Shown piece after piece: positions 42,074-50,679 of a stretch of DNA of 64,000 nucleotides. Every line of letters begins with the position of its first letter. Position 1 is the stretch's first letter. The position numbers and the translations under genes are program-made. Origin of the DNA: Nocardia vinacea NBRC 16497 (GTDB lineage: Bacteria; Actinomycetota; Actinomycetes; Mycobacteriales; Mycobacteriaceae); NCBI RefSeq assembly GCF_000308835.1, contig NZ_BAGN01000072.1, positions 1-64,000 of the forward strand, given 5' to 3'. The notes beneath the pieces were generated by a model, which worked only from the letters and a program-made list of their open reading frames with translations, was not told the origin of the DNA and did no database searches.

Positions 42074-44815
42074 GTGTCGACCGAGCTGATCGGGCGGGGA
42101 GACGAACTTGCCGATCTGCTCCGCTGGCTCGACGCTGCGGTGAACGGAAATCCGCAGTTGGTCTTGTGTTCCGGCGAGGCGGGTATCGGCAAGACCCGTT
42201 TGGTGTCCGAACTGGCCGAGCGCGCGCAGGCGCGGGGTGTGCGCACGCTGTGGACCCGGGCGCTGGAACTGCCCGACGGACCGCCGTTCTGGCTGTGGCG
42301 GCAGGCCCTTGCCGATCTACCGACCGTCGACGTCGCACCCGTCGAGCGCACCGCGCTATTCGAAAGCTTTGCCGATCGTCTCGATGGCACCGCGGCCCTG
42401 TTCGTCATCGATGACATCCACTGGGCAGATGAACCGTCGCTGCAGGCGCTGCTGCATCTGATCCGGAATCTGCGCGGTAAGCGAATCCTGGTGTGCGCCA
42501 CCGAACGTGACGCGGTATCCGCTGCCGCGACCGGCTGGCGCGCGATCAAACCGGATCTGCTGCGGGAGCCGGTGACCAGGACACTCGGCCTGACCGGTCT
42601 GTCGCCGGAGAGTTCGGCACAGTGCCTACAGGCCGAGGCCGGACGGGTCGTCCCGGATCAGATCACCTTCGACGCCTATTCGATGACCGCTGGAAATCCG
42701 TTCTACCTGCGCGAACTCGGGCGATCGCTACAGGAGACGGGGGCGCTGCAACTGCCGGCGACCCTGCGTGAGGTGGTCCGCGGCCGACTGGTGCCGCTCG
42801 CGCCGCGTACCCAGGAGTTGCTGCGGGCGTCCTCGATTCTCGGCGAGGAGTTTCCGATCGCGGTGGCGTCGCGGTTGATCGGCAGGCCCGCGCTGGAGTG
42901 TCTGGCCGCGGTCGACGAGGCCGTCGCCGCCGGATTGCTGGTGATGGGTTCGGGGCCGGGCGCGGTGCGATTCGGCCATGCGCTGGTGCGTGCCGCACTG
43001 CAGGAAAGCCTGTTGTTGCAGCAGCGGGTGATTCTGCACGCCAGGGCGGCAGCGGCCATCGAGGAGCTGTATCCCGATGCGCTGGAATACTATTCGGCCG
43101 CGTTGGCCCGACATTGGGCGGAAGCGGCGGTGACGGGCGAACACGGTCCGGCGGTGCACTGGGCGCGTCGCGCGGGCGATGCGGCATCGCGGGAGTTGGC
43201 ATTCGAGGAGGCCGTGCGGCTCTACGGCCTGGCGCTCGATCATGCCGCCGGATCGGCCGCCGCCGATCGGGGCAGATTGCTGCTGTCAAGGGCGACGGCG
43301 AGGCTGCGAGCGGGCGATCTGGGTGCGGCCCGCGCGGATTGCGTTGCCGCGCTGACCATCGGCCGTCGCGTCGGCGATGCCACCCTGATCGCGGAGTGCG
43401 CATTGGTACTCGAGCCGGTCGGTGATCGTGTCTGGGATCGCGACATTCGTGAATGGTGCACGGAAGCAATGGAATTCGACGGCCTGTCGGATCTGCTGCG
43501 GACGCGGCTGCTCGCGCGGGCGACGGAGGCCTCGGTGTATCTGGGTCTGCTCGACCATGTCGACGAGACGAGCCGGTCCGCACTGAAGCTCGCCGACGCG
43601 TGCGGTGATCCGGAGGCCCTGGTTGCCGCCTTGCGCGCACGCCAACTCGCCTGCGCCGCACCGGAACACCGCGTGGAGCGCGCCGAGTTGGCCGCGCGCA
43701 TGACGGATGCCGGACTGAGCCTGCGCAGCCCCTCGATCGAGCTGTGGGGCAGGCTTTGGGCCATCGACTCGCTGTGGGAGCGTGGCGAACTCACGGCGAT
43801 TGGCAGTGAGCTGTCGCGGCTGCGCTGGTGTGTGCGGCATACTGGCGGGCCGATGGCGCGCTGGAATCTGCTGGTGGCCGAGGCGGCCTTGGCACAGGGC
43901 CATGGGGATCTGGACGACGCACTGCGGCTCGGCGGGCAGGCGCGCGAACTGGCCGAATCGATCGGCCATCCGGCGGGTTACGGCGCGTACCGGGCGCTGG
44001 TCGCCACTATCGGTCACCATCGCGGCCACCTCGATATCAGCTTCGAACTGCCACCGCTCTCGGCGCGCAGCGAAGTCCGCAACGAGATCTTCGGTCGGCT
44101 GGGCACATCGTTTGCACTGGTGGAATGCGGACGCACCGCCGAGGCCGAACCGCTGTACCGAAGCCTCGGTCCACCGCGGGAATGGGCGATTCCGCCCTAC
44201 TTCACCCTCAATGGGCTGGTGGTCGGTGGGGCCGTCGCCCTTGGGCTCGGCCTGGATGACGATATCCGATACTTCGCGCAGCGTCTCGCCCGCTATCGCG
44301 ACGGCCACGTGGTCGGCGGCGGTGGGAACGGACACTACCTCGGCCCGATCACTCTGTGGCTCGGGAAATTCGCCGCCGCGCTGGGCGATTCGGACACGGC
44401 TGAACAGGATCTCGGCACCGCGCGCAAGATCTGTCGTGAGATCGGCGCTCGCTGCTTCGCTGTCGAGGCCGATTGTGAACTGGCCGACCTCCTGATCCGC
44501 CGCGGCGCTACCGAGGACGGCGTTAGCATGGCCAAATCCGCACTGCCACTGGCGGAGTCCTACGGTATGGCCCCCTGGGCGCAGCGCCTGCGCGCCCTCG
44601 CCGCGACACCGCTGAACCGCGCGACGCTCTCACCACGCGAACGCGAAGTCGCCGCCCTCGTCGCCACCGGCAAAAGCAACCGCGAAATCGCGAGCGAACT
44701 GGTGTTATCCGAGCGCACCGCGCAGAACCACGTCCAACACATCCTGACCAAGCTGGGATTCGCCAATCGCAGTCAGATCGCGGCCTGGGTGAGCAGGAAC
44801 CCGGGTCCGAAGTAA
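42074..44815 (+). CDS. LAL-type LuxR-family transcriptional regulator
   Basis: This 913-residue regulator has an N-terminal ATPase module with Walker A GEAGIGKTRL (about residues 34-43) and Walker B LFVIDDIHWADEPSL. A long TPR-like helical middle follows. The C-terminal LuxR helix-turn-helix reads LSPREREVAALVATGKSNRE and on to HVQHILTKLGFANR (about 850-905). LAL proteins often switch on nearby secondary metabolism. GTG 42074 is preceded by TCGGAGG at ideal spacing; ATG 42050 is an alternative. It lies 1.2 kb downstream of the eight-gene operon on the same strand, so it is a candidate activator. Confidence 0.88.
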   Translation: MSTELIGRGDELADLLRWLDAAVNGNPQLVLCSGEAGIGKTRLVSELAERAQARGVRTLWTRALELPDGPPFWLWRQALADLPTVDVAPVERTALFESFADRLDGTAALFVIDDIHWADEPSLQALLHLIRNLRGKRILVCATERDAVSAAATGWRAIKPDLLREPVTRTLGLTGLSPESSAQCLQAEAGRVVPDQITFDAYSMTAGNPFYLRELGRSLQETGALQLPATLREVVRGRLVPLAPRTQELLRASSILGEEFPIAVASRLIGRPALECLAAVDEAVAAGLLVMGSGPGAVRFGHALVRAALQESLLLQQRVILHARAAAAIEELYPDALEYYSAALARHWAEAAVTGEHGPAVHWARRAGDAASRELAFEEAVRLYGLALDHAAGSAAADRGRLLLSRATARLRAGDLGAARADCVAALTIGRRVGDATLIAECALVLEPVGDRVWDRDIREWCTEAMEFDGLSDLLRTRLLARATEASVYLGLLDHVDETSRSALKLADACGDPEALVAALRARQLACAAPEHRVERAELAARMTDAGLSLRSPSIELWGRLWAIDSLWERGELTAIGSELSRLRWCVRHTGGPMARWNLLVAEAALAQGHGDLDDALRLGGQARELAESIGHPAGYGAYRALVATIGHHRGHLDISFELPPLSARSEVRNEIFGRLGTSFALVECGRTAEAEPLYRSLGPPREWAIPPYFTLNGLVVGGAVALGLGLDDDIRYFAQRLARYRDGHVVGGGGNGHYLGPITLWLGKFAAALGDSDTAEQDLGTARKICREIGARCFAVEADCELADLLIRRGATEDGVSMAKSALPLAESYGMAPWAQRLRALAATPLNRATLSPREREVAALVATGKSNREIASELVLSERTAQNHVQHILTKLGFANRSQIAAWVSRNPGPK

Positions 44816-44905
44816 CGGTTGTGTTGCCATGGGCTCACATGGCATTGATTCCGCCGGAATTGGGAATTCCTCGTGACACGTCCCGTGAGCGGAATGAGGT
44901 GCCAC

Positions 44906-45073
44906 ATGAACACAGTGGTATGCGGCGATTGCTGGCGTCGCGAAAACTTGACGTTCGCACAGCGACTGGACCCGGCATTCATCCGGCCCGGATTTGCCTA
45001 TCTGTGCCCCGAGCACCGAGCCTGCCGAGCCGAAACGCTCGGTCGGCCCGAGCTCGGACAATCGGCGGCGTGA
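44906..45073 (+). CDS. Small Cys-rich, possibly zinc-binding protein
   Basis: The 55-residue product has CGDC at residues 6-9 and CPEHRAC about 25 residues later, a spacing that could hold one zinc ion. GAGG lies 8 bp upstream of ATG 44906. It sits between the LAL regulator and the MerR gene. No family is recognised; the Cys pattern is the main argument that it is real. Confidence 0.45.
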   Translation: MNTVVCGDCWRRENLTFAQRLDPAFIRPGFAYLCPEHRACRAETLGRPELGQSAA

Positions 45074-45115
45074 ACCTCCGAAACCAACGCGCACCCCAGC
45101 GAATTTCGCTGGCGG

Positions 45116-45895
45116 TCAAGGCGCGTCGGGCAATGAACCGGTACGTCCGCGTTCGCGCTCCGCGGCGGTGGCGAGGTAATCGCCCAACTCGCGGCGCAGC
45201 GTGACATCGAGCGACCGGGCCAGGGTGGCGTGCACCGAGGCGACGGCCAGTTCGCGCATCTTGTTGAGCATCGTTGTGGTGTCGGCGATTTCGCCGCTGG
45301 TCTCCGGCAGCCAGCCGGGCCCGTGTTCGTCGACGATGTGCTGTTTGGCGGCCGTGATCATGATGTGGGTGATGTCATCGATGCGGTCGGCGACCTTGGC
45401 GTAGATCTCGATGAGCGTGCGCAGGTCCAGGCCGTATTCGTGCAATTCGGCGAATGAGGTGAGCAGTGCGGTATCGGTGAAGGCGACGGTATCGCCCTCG
45501 ATCCGCACCAGCTTCATCCCCGCGAGCCGGTCGACGAGTTCGTCGGTATCGGTGCCGAGAATGGTTCCGATCAGTTCGCGGGGCACCTCGAAGGTTTCGT
45601 CTTTCGCCCAGGGGGCCGTCACCGCGTGCTGCAGGCCGAGCACCTCGGTGAGGTCCTTGCCGGTCTCCCAACTGGTGATGAAGTCGGCGATATGGGCGGT
45701 GGTGAAGCCGCGCTGCAGCAGCGCGTCGATGAGTCGCAGCCGCTCCAGATGCGAATCGTCGTAGATGCTGGCGCGCCCGTCCTTGCCGACCGGGGGCGGT
45801 AGCAGTCCGCGCTCCTGATAGGCGCGCACATTCCGGCTCGTGGTGCCCGCGGCGCGGGCGAGATCATCGATCCGGTACTCCGGCACCGGTATCAC
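45116..45895 (-). CDS. MerR-family transcriptional regulator
   Basis: This 259-residue protein starts with a MerR winged helix-turn-helix: YRIDDLARAAGTTSRNVRAY (about residues 7-26) and GLLPPPVGKDGRASIYDDSHLERLRLI split across the wing. The C-terminal about 150 residues are helical and are not the Cys-rich metal-sensing type, so the effector is probably organic. It is downstream of, and on the same strand as, the monooxygenase operon (93-bp gap) and could be its regulator. Confidence 0.85.
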   Translation of the reverse strand: MIPVPEYRIDDLARAAGTTSRNVRAYQERGLLPPPVGKDGRASIYDDSHLERLRLIDALLQRGFTTAHIADFITSWETGKDLTEVLGLQHAVTAPWAKDETFEVPRELIGTILGTDTDELVDRLAGMKLVRIEGDTVAFTDTALLTSFAELHEYGLDLRTLIEIYAKVADRIDDITHIMITAAKQHIVDEHGPGWLPETSGEIADTTTMLNKMRELAVASVHATLARSLDVTLRRELGDYLATAAERERGRTGSLPDAP

Positions 45896-45988
45896 CTCCC
45901 ATAGCGACTAGGGCACGCTTGCACCGGCGGCCGGAATGCGGTCTTCGAACCGACCGAGTCTAGCGTCCCGGTCGCCAGTGCCCGTCAC

Positions 45989-47551
45989 CTAGGAAACCGC
46001 CGCGATCCGCTGCTCCGTCGTGCGCGCGGCGGGTACGACGTGATAGTCGTCGAGGTTCACTGTCCGCAGCTGGCCCACGTACTGGGTGGCGAAACCCGGA
46101 TACATGGTCGCATTGAACCCGTCCTCGGTGAGATACCAACTGCGGCAGCCGGAGTTCCACGTGGTGCTGTCGAGGCGCCGCTGGATCGCCGCGTTGTAGC
46201 GGTCCTGGCGGTCCTTGCGCACATCGAGCATGCGCAGATTTCGGTCCAGGATGGTGCCGATCGCGCTCACCAGATAGTCGATCTGGGCCTCCATGTACAC
46301 CAGCGCCGAATTGTGTCCCGGCCCCGAATTCGGCCCGAAGGTGAAGAACAGATTCGGGTACCCGGATACCGCGATGCTCTTGTACGCATATGCGCCGCGG
46401 TGCCACTCGTCGGCCAGTATCCGCCCGTCCCGGCCGACGACCGGAATGGGCGTGCCGGTCTTGGAGACATCGAATCCGGTAGCGAAGACGATGCAATCAG
46501 CTTGGTGCTCAACACCTTCCGCGGTGCGGATGCCGTGTTCGGCGATGCGGGCGATCGGCCAGGTGACCAGCTTGCAGTTGTCGCGTTGCAGGGCCGGGTA
46601 GTAGTCGTCGGTCATCAGCAGCCGCTTGCAGCCGGCCCGGAAATCCGGGGTGAGCTGGCGACGCAGCCACGGATCCTTGACCTGCCTGCGCAGTTGGGCT
46701 CGCCCGACCAGTTCGACGACCCTGGTCAGCGGGGTATTCCAGACCACTCCGAGCGCGACCGATTCGTGCCCGTAGAACCAGGCCAGGCGCGAGAGGGATT
46801 CGGCCGCGGGCACCCTGCGGTAGAGCTGCTTGGTCAGCGGGGTGGTGCGCCGATTGACTCGGGGCAGCACCCATCCCGGCGTCCGCTGGAACACCTTGAC
46901 CGAGGCCGCCCGCTCCACCAGCTCCGGAATGATCTGCACCGCACTGGCCCCGGTGCCGACGACCGCCACCTTCTTACCGGTGAAGTCGTAGTCGTGATCC
47001 CAACGGGCACTGTGGATCTTGTGTCCCCGGTAGTCCGCTATGCCGGGAATATTCGGCAGACTCGCATTGGCCAGTGGTCCGGACGCCAACACCACCGTTC
47101 TGGCGCGGACGGTCTCCACGCGGTCCTCGATCGTGATGTGCCAGACCCCGGCGTCCTCGTCGAACGCGATTCCGGTGACGTTGTGGCCGAAGCGAAAATG
47201 CTTGTGCAGTCCGAACTTCGCGGCCATCGACTCGATATAGCCGAGGATTTCGCTGCTGCCGGAGTAGGTCTGTGACCAATTCGGATTCGGCGCGAAACTG
47301 TAGGAGTACAGCCGCGACGGAATATCGCACGCCGCACCGGGATAGGTGTTGTCGCGCCAGGTCCCGCCGATCGCGGTGCCGCGTTCGAAGATCGCGAAAT
47401 CGCCGATTCCCTTTTGCTTCAGGCGAATCGCGGCACCGATACCGGCGAATCCGCCGCCGATAATGGCGACATCCACGGTATGCCCACCCATCGCCCGACC
47501 GCTGCCCATCGAATCGCTGCGCGATGCTGTATTCAGCTGGTCCTCCGTCAT
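45989..47551 (-). CDS. Flavin-containing (Baeyer-Villiger-type) monooxygenase
   Basis: This 520-residue protein has two Rossmann motifs: VAIIGGGFAGIGAAIRL (about residue 28, FAD) and VAVVGTGASAVQIIPEL (about 195, NADPH). Between them lies YRGHKIHSARWD, a form of the Baeyer-Villiger fingerprint FxGxxxHxxxW. It would insert or add oxygen using NADPH and O2. It is the last gene of a hydrolase-SDR-ferritin-like-monooxygenase operon and overlaps the preceding gene by 4 bp. The set resembles mycobacterial mymA with lipR and sadH. Substrate unknown. Confidence 0.88.
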   Translation of the reverse strand: MTEDQLNTASRSDSMGSGRAMGGHTVDVAIIGGGFAGIGAAIRLKQKGIGDFAIFERGTAIGGTWRDNTYPGAACDIPSRLYSYSFAPNPNWSQTYSGSSEILGYIESMAAKFGLHKHFRFGHNVTGIAFDEDAGVWHITIEDRVETVRARTVVLASGPLANASLPNIPGIADYRGHKIHSARWDHDYDFTGKKVAVVGTGASAVQIIPELVERAASVKVFQRTPGWVLPRVNRRTTPLTKQLYRRVPAAESLSRLAWFYGHESVALGVVWNTPLTRVVELVGRAQLRRQVKDPWLRRQLTPDFRAGCKRLLMTDDYYPALQRDNCKLVTWPIARIAEHGIRTAEGVEHQADCIVFATGFDVSKTGTPIPVVGRDGRILADEWHRGAYAYKSIAVSGYPNLFFTFGPNSGPGHNSALVYMEAQIDYLVSAIGTILDRNLRMLDVRKDRQDRYNAAIQRRLDSTTWNSGCRSWYLTEDGFNATMYPGFATQYVGQLRTVNLDDYHVVPAARTTEQRIAAVS

Positions 47552-48462
47552 GCCGCGGGCTCGTAGGTGAGTTCCTTGGACCAGGTCGGCTGCGGGCGCA
47601 GCAGCCGCTTCGGCACCCGGGCGGTGATCTTGACCAGTGCGTCGGCCAGTAGGTGATAGGGGTGGCCACGGTTGATCACCCAGCCGCCGTGCATCTTCAC
47701 GATCTGATACATCGGCAGCCTGCGCGCGAATTCACTACGCTCGCCGACATTCGCATAGCGCTTCAGCGCCGCATACAACTTCTCCTCGTCGACGCCCATC
47801 TCGACGATATTGTCGCGCATCTTGTTCAGCAGCGGCACATAGCTCAGCACGCCGATGATGAACGTCGGCTTGGCCCACCCGCCCACCAGATCGATGAGCA
47901 GTTTGCGCATCTGTGCGTGGCCAAGTAGATCCATCACCGCGAAATCCACGGCCAGATGCCGGGATTCGTCGGCATTGATCTTCTTGAAGGCCTCCTGGCA
48001 GATCGGATCCTCGATCTCGTCCATGATGAACTTGATCAGCGCACCGTCGAGGGCGACCTCCAGCATCGGAATCACCGTGCCGAGGAACGACAGCGACATA
48101 TCGTCGGAGTACTGGTCCAGGAAGTCGATGACCAGCTTGACGTTCACATTCGGCTGCGGGATCTCGTCACCGTCGAGCATGCCCCAGCGCCGCATCAGGG
48201 CGAGTTCGGCATTGGCGTGCTTCTGCTCCTCGGCGTGAAAGTAGCGGTAGATCTCGCGCAGCGTTTCGGTCGGCGCCTTCTTCGCCATGGCGGCGAAGCC
48301 GCGCGCGCCGACATTCTCGATCCACATCAGATCGGCCATGAACGGCTTGAGTTTGGCGTGCAGTTCGGGCGAAATCGTTTCCGCGCCGGGGGCATCCCAG
48401 TCGATATCGGCCAGCGCCCACTGGCGATCTTTGATCTTGCGGAGCATGTCGTCGAAGTCCAT
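47548..48462 (-). CDS. Ferritin-like di-iron protein
   Basis: This 304-residue helical protein carries two ExxH metal motifs, EQKH (in HAEEQKHANAE) and ESRH (in NADESRHLAVD), spaced as in four-helix di-iron carriers. It could be a metal-dependent oxidase or oxygenase, or could support the monooxygenase gene it overlaps (ATGA). I start at ATG 48462. An in-frame ATG at 48546 would add 28 residues encoded by a 36-bp tandem repeat (two copies of RPASDRHAGP-like), which look like element-derived sequence, although that start cannot be excluded. Confidence 0.75.
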   Translation of the reverse strand: MDFDDMLRKIKDRQWALADIDWDAPGAETISPELHAKLKPFMADLMWIENVGARGFAAMAKKAPTETLREIYRYFHAEEQKHANAELALMRRWGMLDGDEIPQPNVNVKLVIDFLDQYSDDMSLSFLGTVIPMLEVALDGALIKFIMDEIEDPICQEAFKKINADESRHLAVDFAVMDLLGHAQMRKLLIDLVGGWAKPTFIIGVLSYVPLLNKMRDNIVEMGVDEEKLYAALKRYANVGERSEFARRLPMYQIVKMHGGWVINRGHPYHLLADALVKITARVPKRLLRPQPTWSKELTYEPAA

Positions 48463-48534
48463 AGCGTGGCGATCGCTTGCGGGTCGCTCGAAAGGGCCAG
48501 CGTGGCGATCGCTTGCGGGGCGCCCGAGAGGGCC
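48463..48534 (+). repeat. 36-bp tandem repeat related to repeat family A
   Basis: Two near-identical 36-bp units (48463-48498 and 48499-48534) contain GCGATCGCTTGCGGGTCGC-like cores. The first matches the family A unit of 18618-18652 at about 29 of 35 positions. It lies just upstream of the ferritin-like gene start, in frame with it. Confidence 0.65.
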
Positions 48535-48548
48535 GGCGTTGGCCATGA

Positions 48549-49529
48549 TCAGACTCCTGTCTTGTCGGAGACCGAGGATCGGTCGGTGGTGGTCGAGTTC
48601 TCCTGTGGCAGTAGCCGATCCAGGAGCCCGAGGGCGTAGGTGTACTGGGCGGGGAAGTAGCGCTTGAGCCGCCAGATGAGGTGCGCGTCCAGTTGCGGCA
48701 GCACATACAGTTGGCCGCGGTCGTGGGCGTCGAGGGTGGTGCGCGCGACGCTGTCGGGGGAGAAGCCGGTCAGGCGCATGAGGGTGTCGGCCAATCGGGC
48801 CGATTGCGGTGTAATGCGGCCGTCGCGAGCCACATTCGTCTTGACGAAGGTCGGGCACAGCACGGTGACCGCGACTCCGGTGCCGCTCATTTCGGCGGCC
48901 ATGGTCTCCGAAAGCGAAAGCACCGCGGCCTTGGACGCGTTGTAGACCGCCATCGATGGTGCGGCGGCGAAGGCGGCCGCGGAGGCGACATTGATGATGC
49001 CGCCCCTGTGTTGATGGGGGCGTGCGCGGGGCCCTGCGTGGTTACGCAGGCTACCGCCTCCGGGCCCGTCGCTCCCGCCACCGCAGGCGGCGCGCAGCTG
49101 CGGTGCGAAGATCTCGCATCCGTGCACCACACCCCACAGGTTGATGCCGAGCGCCCACTCCCAGTCGTCGAAACCGATTTCGCCGACCGGCTTTCCGCCG
49201 ATGCCGACACCGGCATTGTTGACCACCAGCGTGACCGGGCGTTCGAACAGCGATTCGGCGAAGCGCGCAAGCACTTCCACCTCCTCGCGCCGCGAAACAT
49301 CGCAGCGGAACGCATGCGCGGCACCGGGATGATTGCGCTCGATGAGGGCGACGGTCTCATCGGCCCGGGATTCATCGATATCGGCGCAGATCACCTGTCC
49401 ACCGCGTTCGGCGATTTCGAGTGCGAAGGCCCGGCCGATACCGCTGCCCGCACCGGTCACCACCGCGCGGGCGCCGTGGCTGCGCCGTGGTCGGATGCCG
49501 ATCGGAATGAGTCTTTCCAGTCCGAACAT
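48549..49529 (-). CDS. Short-chain dehydrogenase with low-complexity insertion
   Basis: This is a classical SDR. The cofactor motif is VVTGAGSGIGRAF (about residues 23-35), NNAGVG follows, and the catalytic pair is Ser in NVASAAA with YNASK. C-terminal residues 240-326 resemble SadH-type SDRs. Between APQLRAAC and GGIINVAS lies an extra segment of about 26 residues, rich in Gly, Arg and His, that normal SDRs lack; it coincides with a DNA hairpin (49033-49050). The insertion is in frame and spares the active site. It is the second gene in the minus-strand operon, just after the hydrolase. Confidence 0.85.
   Translation of the reverse strand: MFGLERLIPIGIRPRRSHGARAVVTGAGSGIGRAFALEIAERGGQVICADIDESRADETVALIERNHPGAAHAFRCDVSRREEVEVLARFAESLFERPVTLVVNNAGVGIGGKPVGEIGFDDWEWALGINLWGVVHGCEIFAPQLRAACGGGSDGPGGGSLRNHAGPRARPHQHRGGIINVASAAAFAAAPSMAVYNASKAAVLSLSETMAAEMSGTGVAVTVLCPTFVKTNVARDGRITPQSARLADTLMRLTGFSPDSVARTTLDAHDRGQLYVLPQLDAHLIWRLKRYFPAQYTYALGLLDRLLPQENSTTTDRSSVSDKTGV
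49005..49085 (-). repeat. In-frame hairpin-bearing insertion in the SDR gene
   Basis: CCTGCGT-GGTT-ACGCAGG (49033-49050) is a perfect 7-bp stem with a tetraloop, flanked by GGGGCC and GGGCCC. The block breaks the SDR fold between two conserved strands and has no protein-family counterpart. The edges are approximate. It looks like a small repetitive element tolerated in frame. Confidence 0.5.
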
Positions 49530-49530
49530 C

Positions 49531-50517
49531 TCAGCTCACCTTCTTCGTGACGGTCTGGGAAATCAGTGCGGTACGGAGGAATTCGGCGGCCCGATCCAAT
49601 GCCTTGTCCGCTTCCGGAACCAGCAGCGGCAATGCCTGGAAGACGTGCACCTGCCCCGGCCAGATCTCGAGTGCGCAGTCGCCGCCCGCGTCGCGCACCA
49701 TCGCGTGCAGGTGTCGGGCGTCGGCGCCGAGCATTTCGGCGCCGCCGGCCTGGATCAGCAGCGGCGGCATGGCCATGCCCGGTGGAATTCTCAGCCGCAG
49801 GCGTGGTGCGTCGGCGGGCAGGTCGCGGGTGTAGGCGTGGGGGAGTCGGCCGGCCGCGCGCGCCGAGATGACCGGATCGCGTTGCCGCCGTTCCTGTTCG
49901 GCGGCCAAGCCGAGGGTGAGATCGATCAGCGGGGAGAACATCGCGACGGCGGCGGGTTGCGGCCGGGCGTGGCGGTCGTTCTCGATCAGCAGATCCAGTG
50001 TCAGATGCCCACCCGCGGAGTCGCAGGCGATCACCAGGTCTGCTGCGGCGAAACCGCGGTCGAGCAGCCAGCGGTATCCGGCCTCGACATCATCGGCGGC
50101 GGCCGGAAACCGATGCTCCGGCGCGAGCCGGTAGTCGGTGAGAAAGACCGGAAGTCCGGTTTTCCTGGACAATTGTGCGGCCAAGCCGCGGTGGGTGCGG
50201 GCCGAGCAGAGGACGTAGCCGCTGCCGTGGATGTAGTAGATGGCGCGCTGTCCGAAATCCACGCCGGGTGCGCGGACCCATTCGCCGCGGACAGCGCCGG
50301 ACCTGACCTGGACGACGTATATGCCACGCGGCGTCGGACCCGCCGTGGCCATGATCGTCGCGATCAGTTTGCGTGCGAACCACACTCCCGGTGCGTTCAT
50401 GGGTACCGCATTGTTCAGCGGCCGCAGCCCGACCTCGCATGCCGCGGCAGCGAGTCTGGACCGTGCCGACGGCACCGTCGGAACGCCGGGGACCGAGGTC
50501 CTCGTTGACCTTGTCAT
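49531..50517 (-). CDS. Alpha/beta hydrolase, HSL/LipR-like
   Basis: This 328-residue protein has the HSL-family oxyanion motif YYIHGSGYV (HGGG replaced by HGSG), the nucleophile elbow ACDSAGGHL, and a C-terminal GQVHVFQ histidine. The Asp of the triad is probably in the GGAEMLGADAR region. It would cleave short to medium acyl esters. It is the first gene of the operon, with a 26-bp operator 20-45 bp upstream. In mycobacteria LipR sits next to MymA and SadH, so a similar role in processing oxygenated lipids is plausible. Confidence 0.87.
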   Translation of the reverse strand: MTRSTRTSVPGVPTVPSARSRLAAAACEVGLRPLNNAVPMNAPGVWFARKLIATIMATAGPTPRGIYVVQVRSGAVRGEWVRAPGVDFGQRAIYYIHGSGYVLCSARTHRGLAAQLSRKTGLPVFLTDYRLAPEHRFPAAADDVEAGYRWLLDRGFAAADLVIACDSAGGHLTLDLLIENDRHARPQPAAVAMFSPLIDLTLGLAAEQERRQRDPVISARAAGRLPHAYTRDLPADAPRLRLRIPPGMAMPPLLIQAGGAEMLGADARHLHAMVRDAGGDCALEIWPGQVHVFQALPLLVPEADKALDRAAEFLRTALISQTVTKKVS

Positions 50518-50536
50518 GAGCTAAGAGTCAGGCATG

Positions 50537-50562
50537 AATGTGCCAGTTGTCAATGGCACATT
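50537..50562. promoter_or_regulatory. 26-bp operator of the hydrolase-monooxygenase operon
   Basis: AATGTGCCA (50537-50545) and TGGCACATT (50554-50562) form perfect 9-bp arms around an 8-bp spacer. On the minus strand the spacer creates TTGACA, a consensus -35, so a bound repressor would cover the promoter. The only regulator in the neighbourhood is the MerR protein at 45116; the site looks more like a TetR-type operator. Confidence 0.7.
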
Positions 50563-50679
50563 TAAAACAGGCTGTTTGCGGCGCGCGGTTATCGTGAGCC
50601 AAGGCCGCCGCTCATTGGGGTGGATTCAAGACGCCAGTGCCCGTAGCCGACAACGGCCTGGCCCCGATCCTGGGTGTGG

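Noticed and set aside
46040..47275. 411-residue plus-strand frame opposite the monooxygenase
   Set aside because: No motif; the minus strand has two Rossmann motifs and the Baeyer-Villiger fingerprint.
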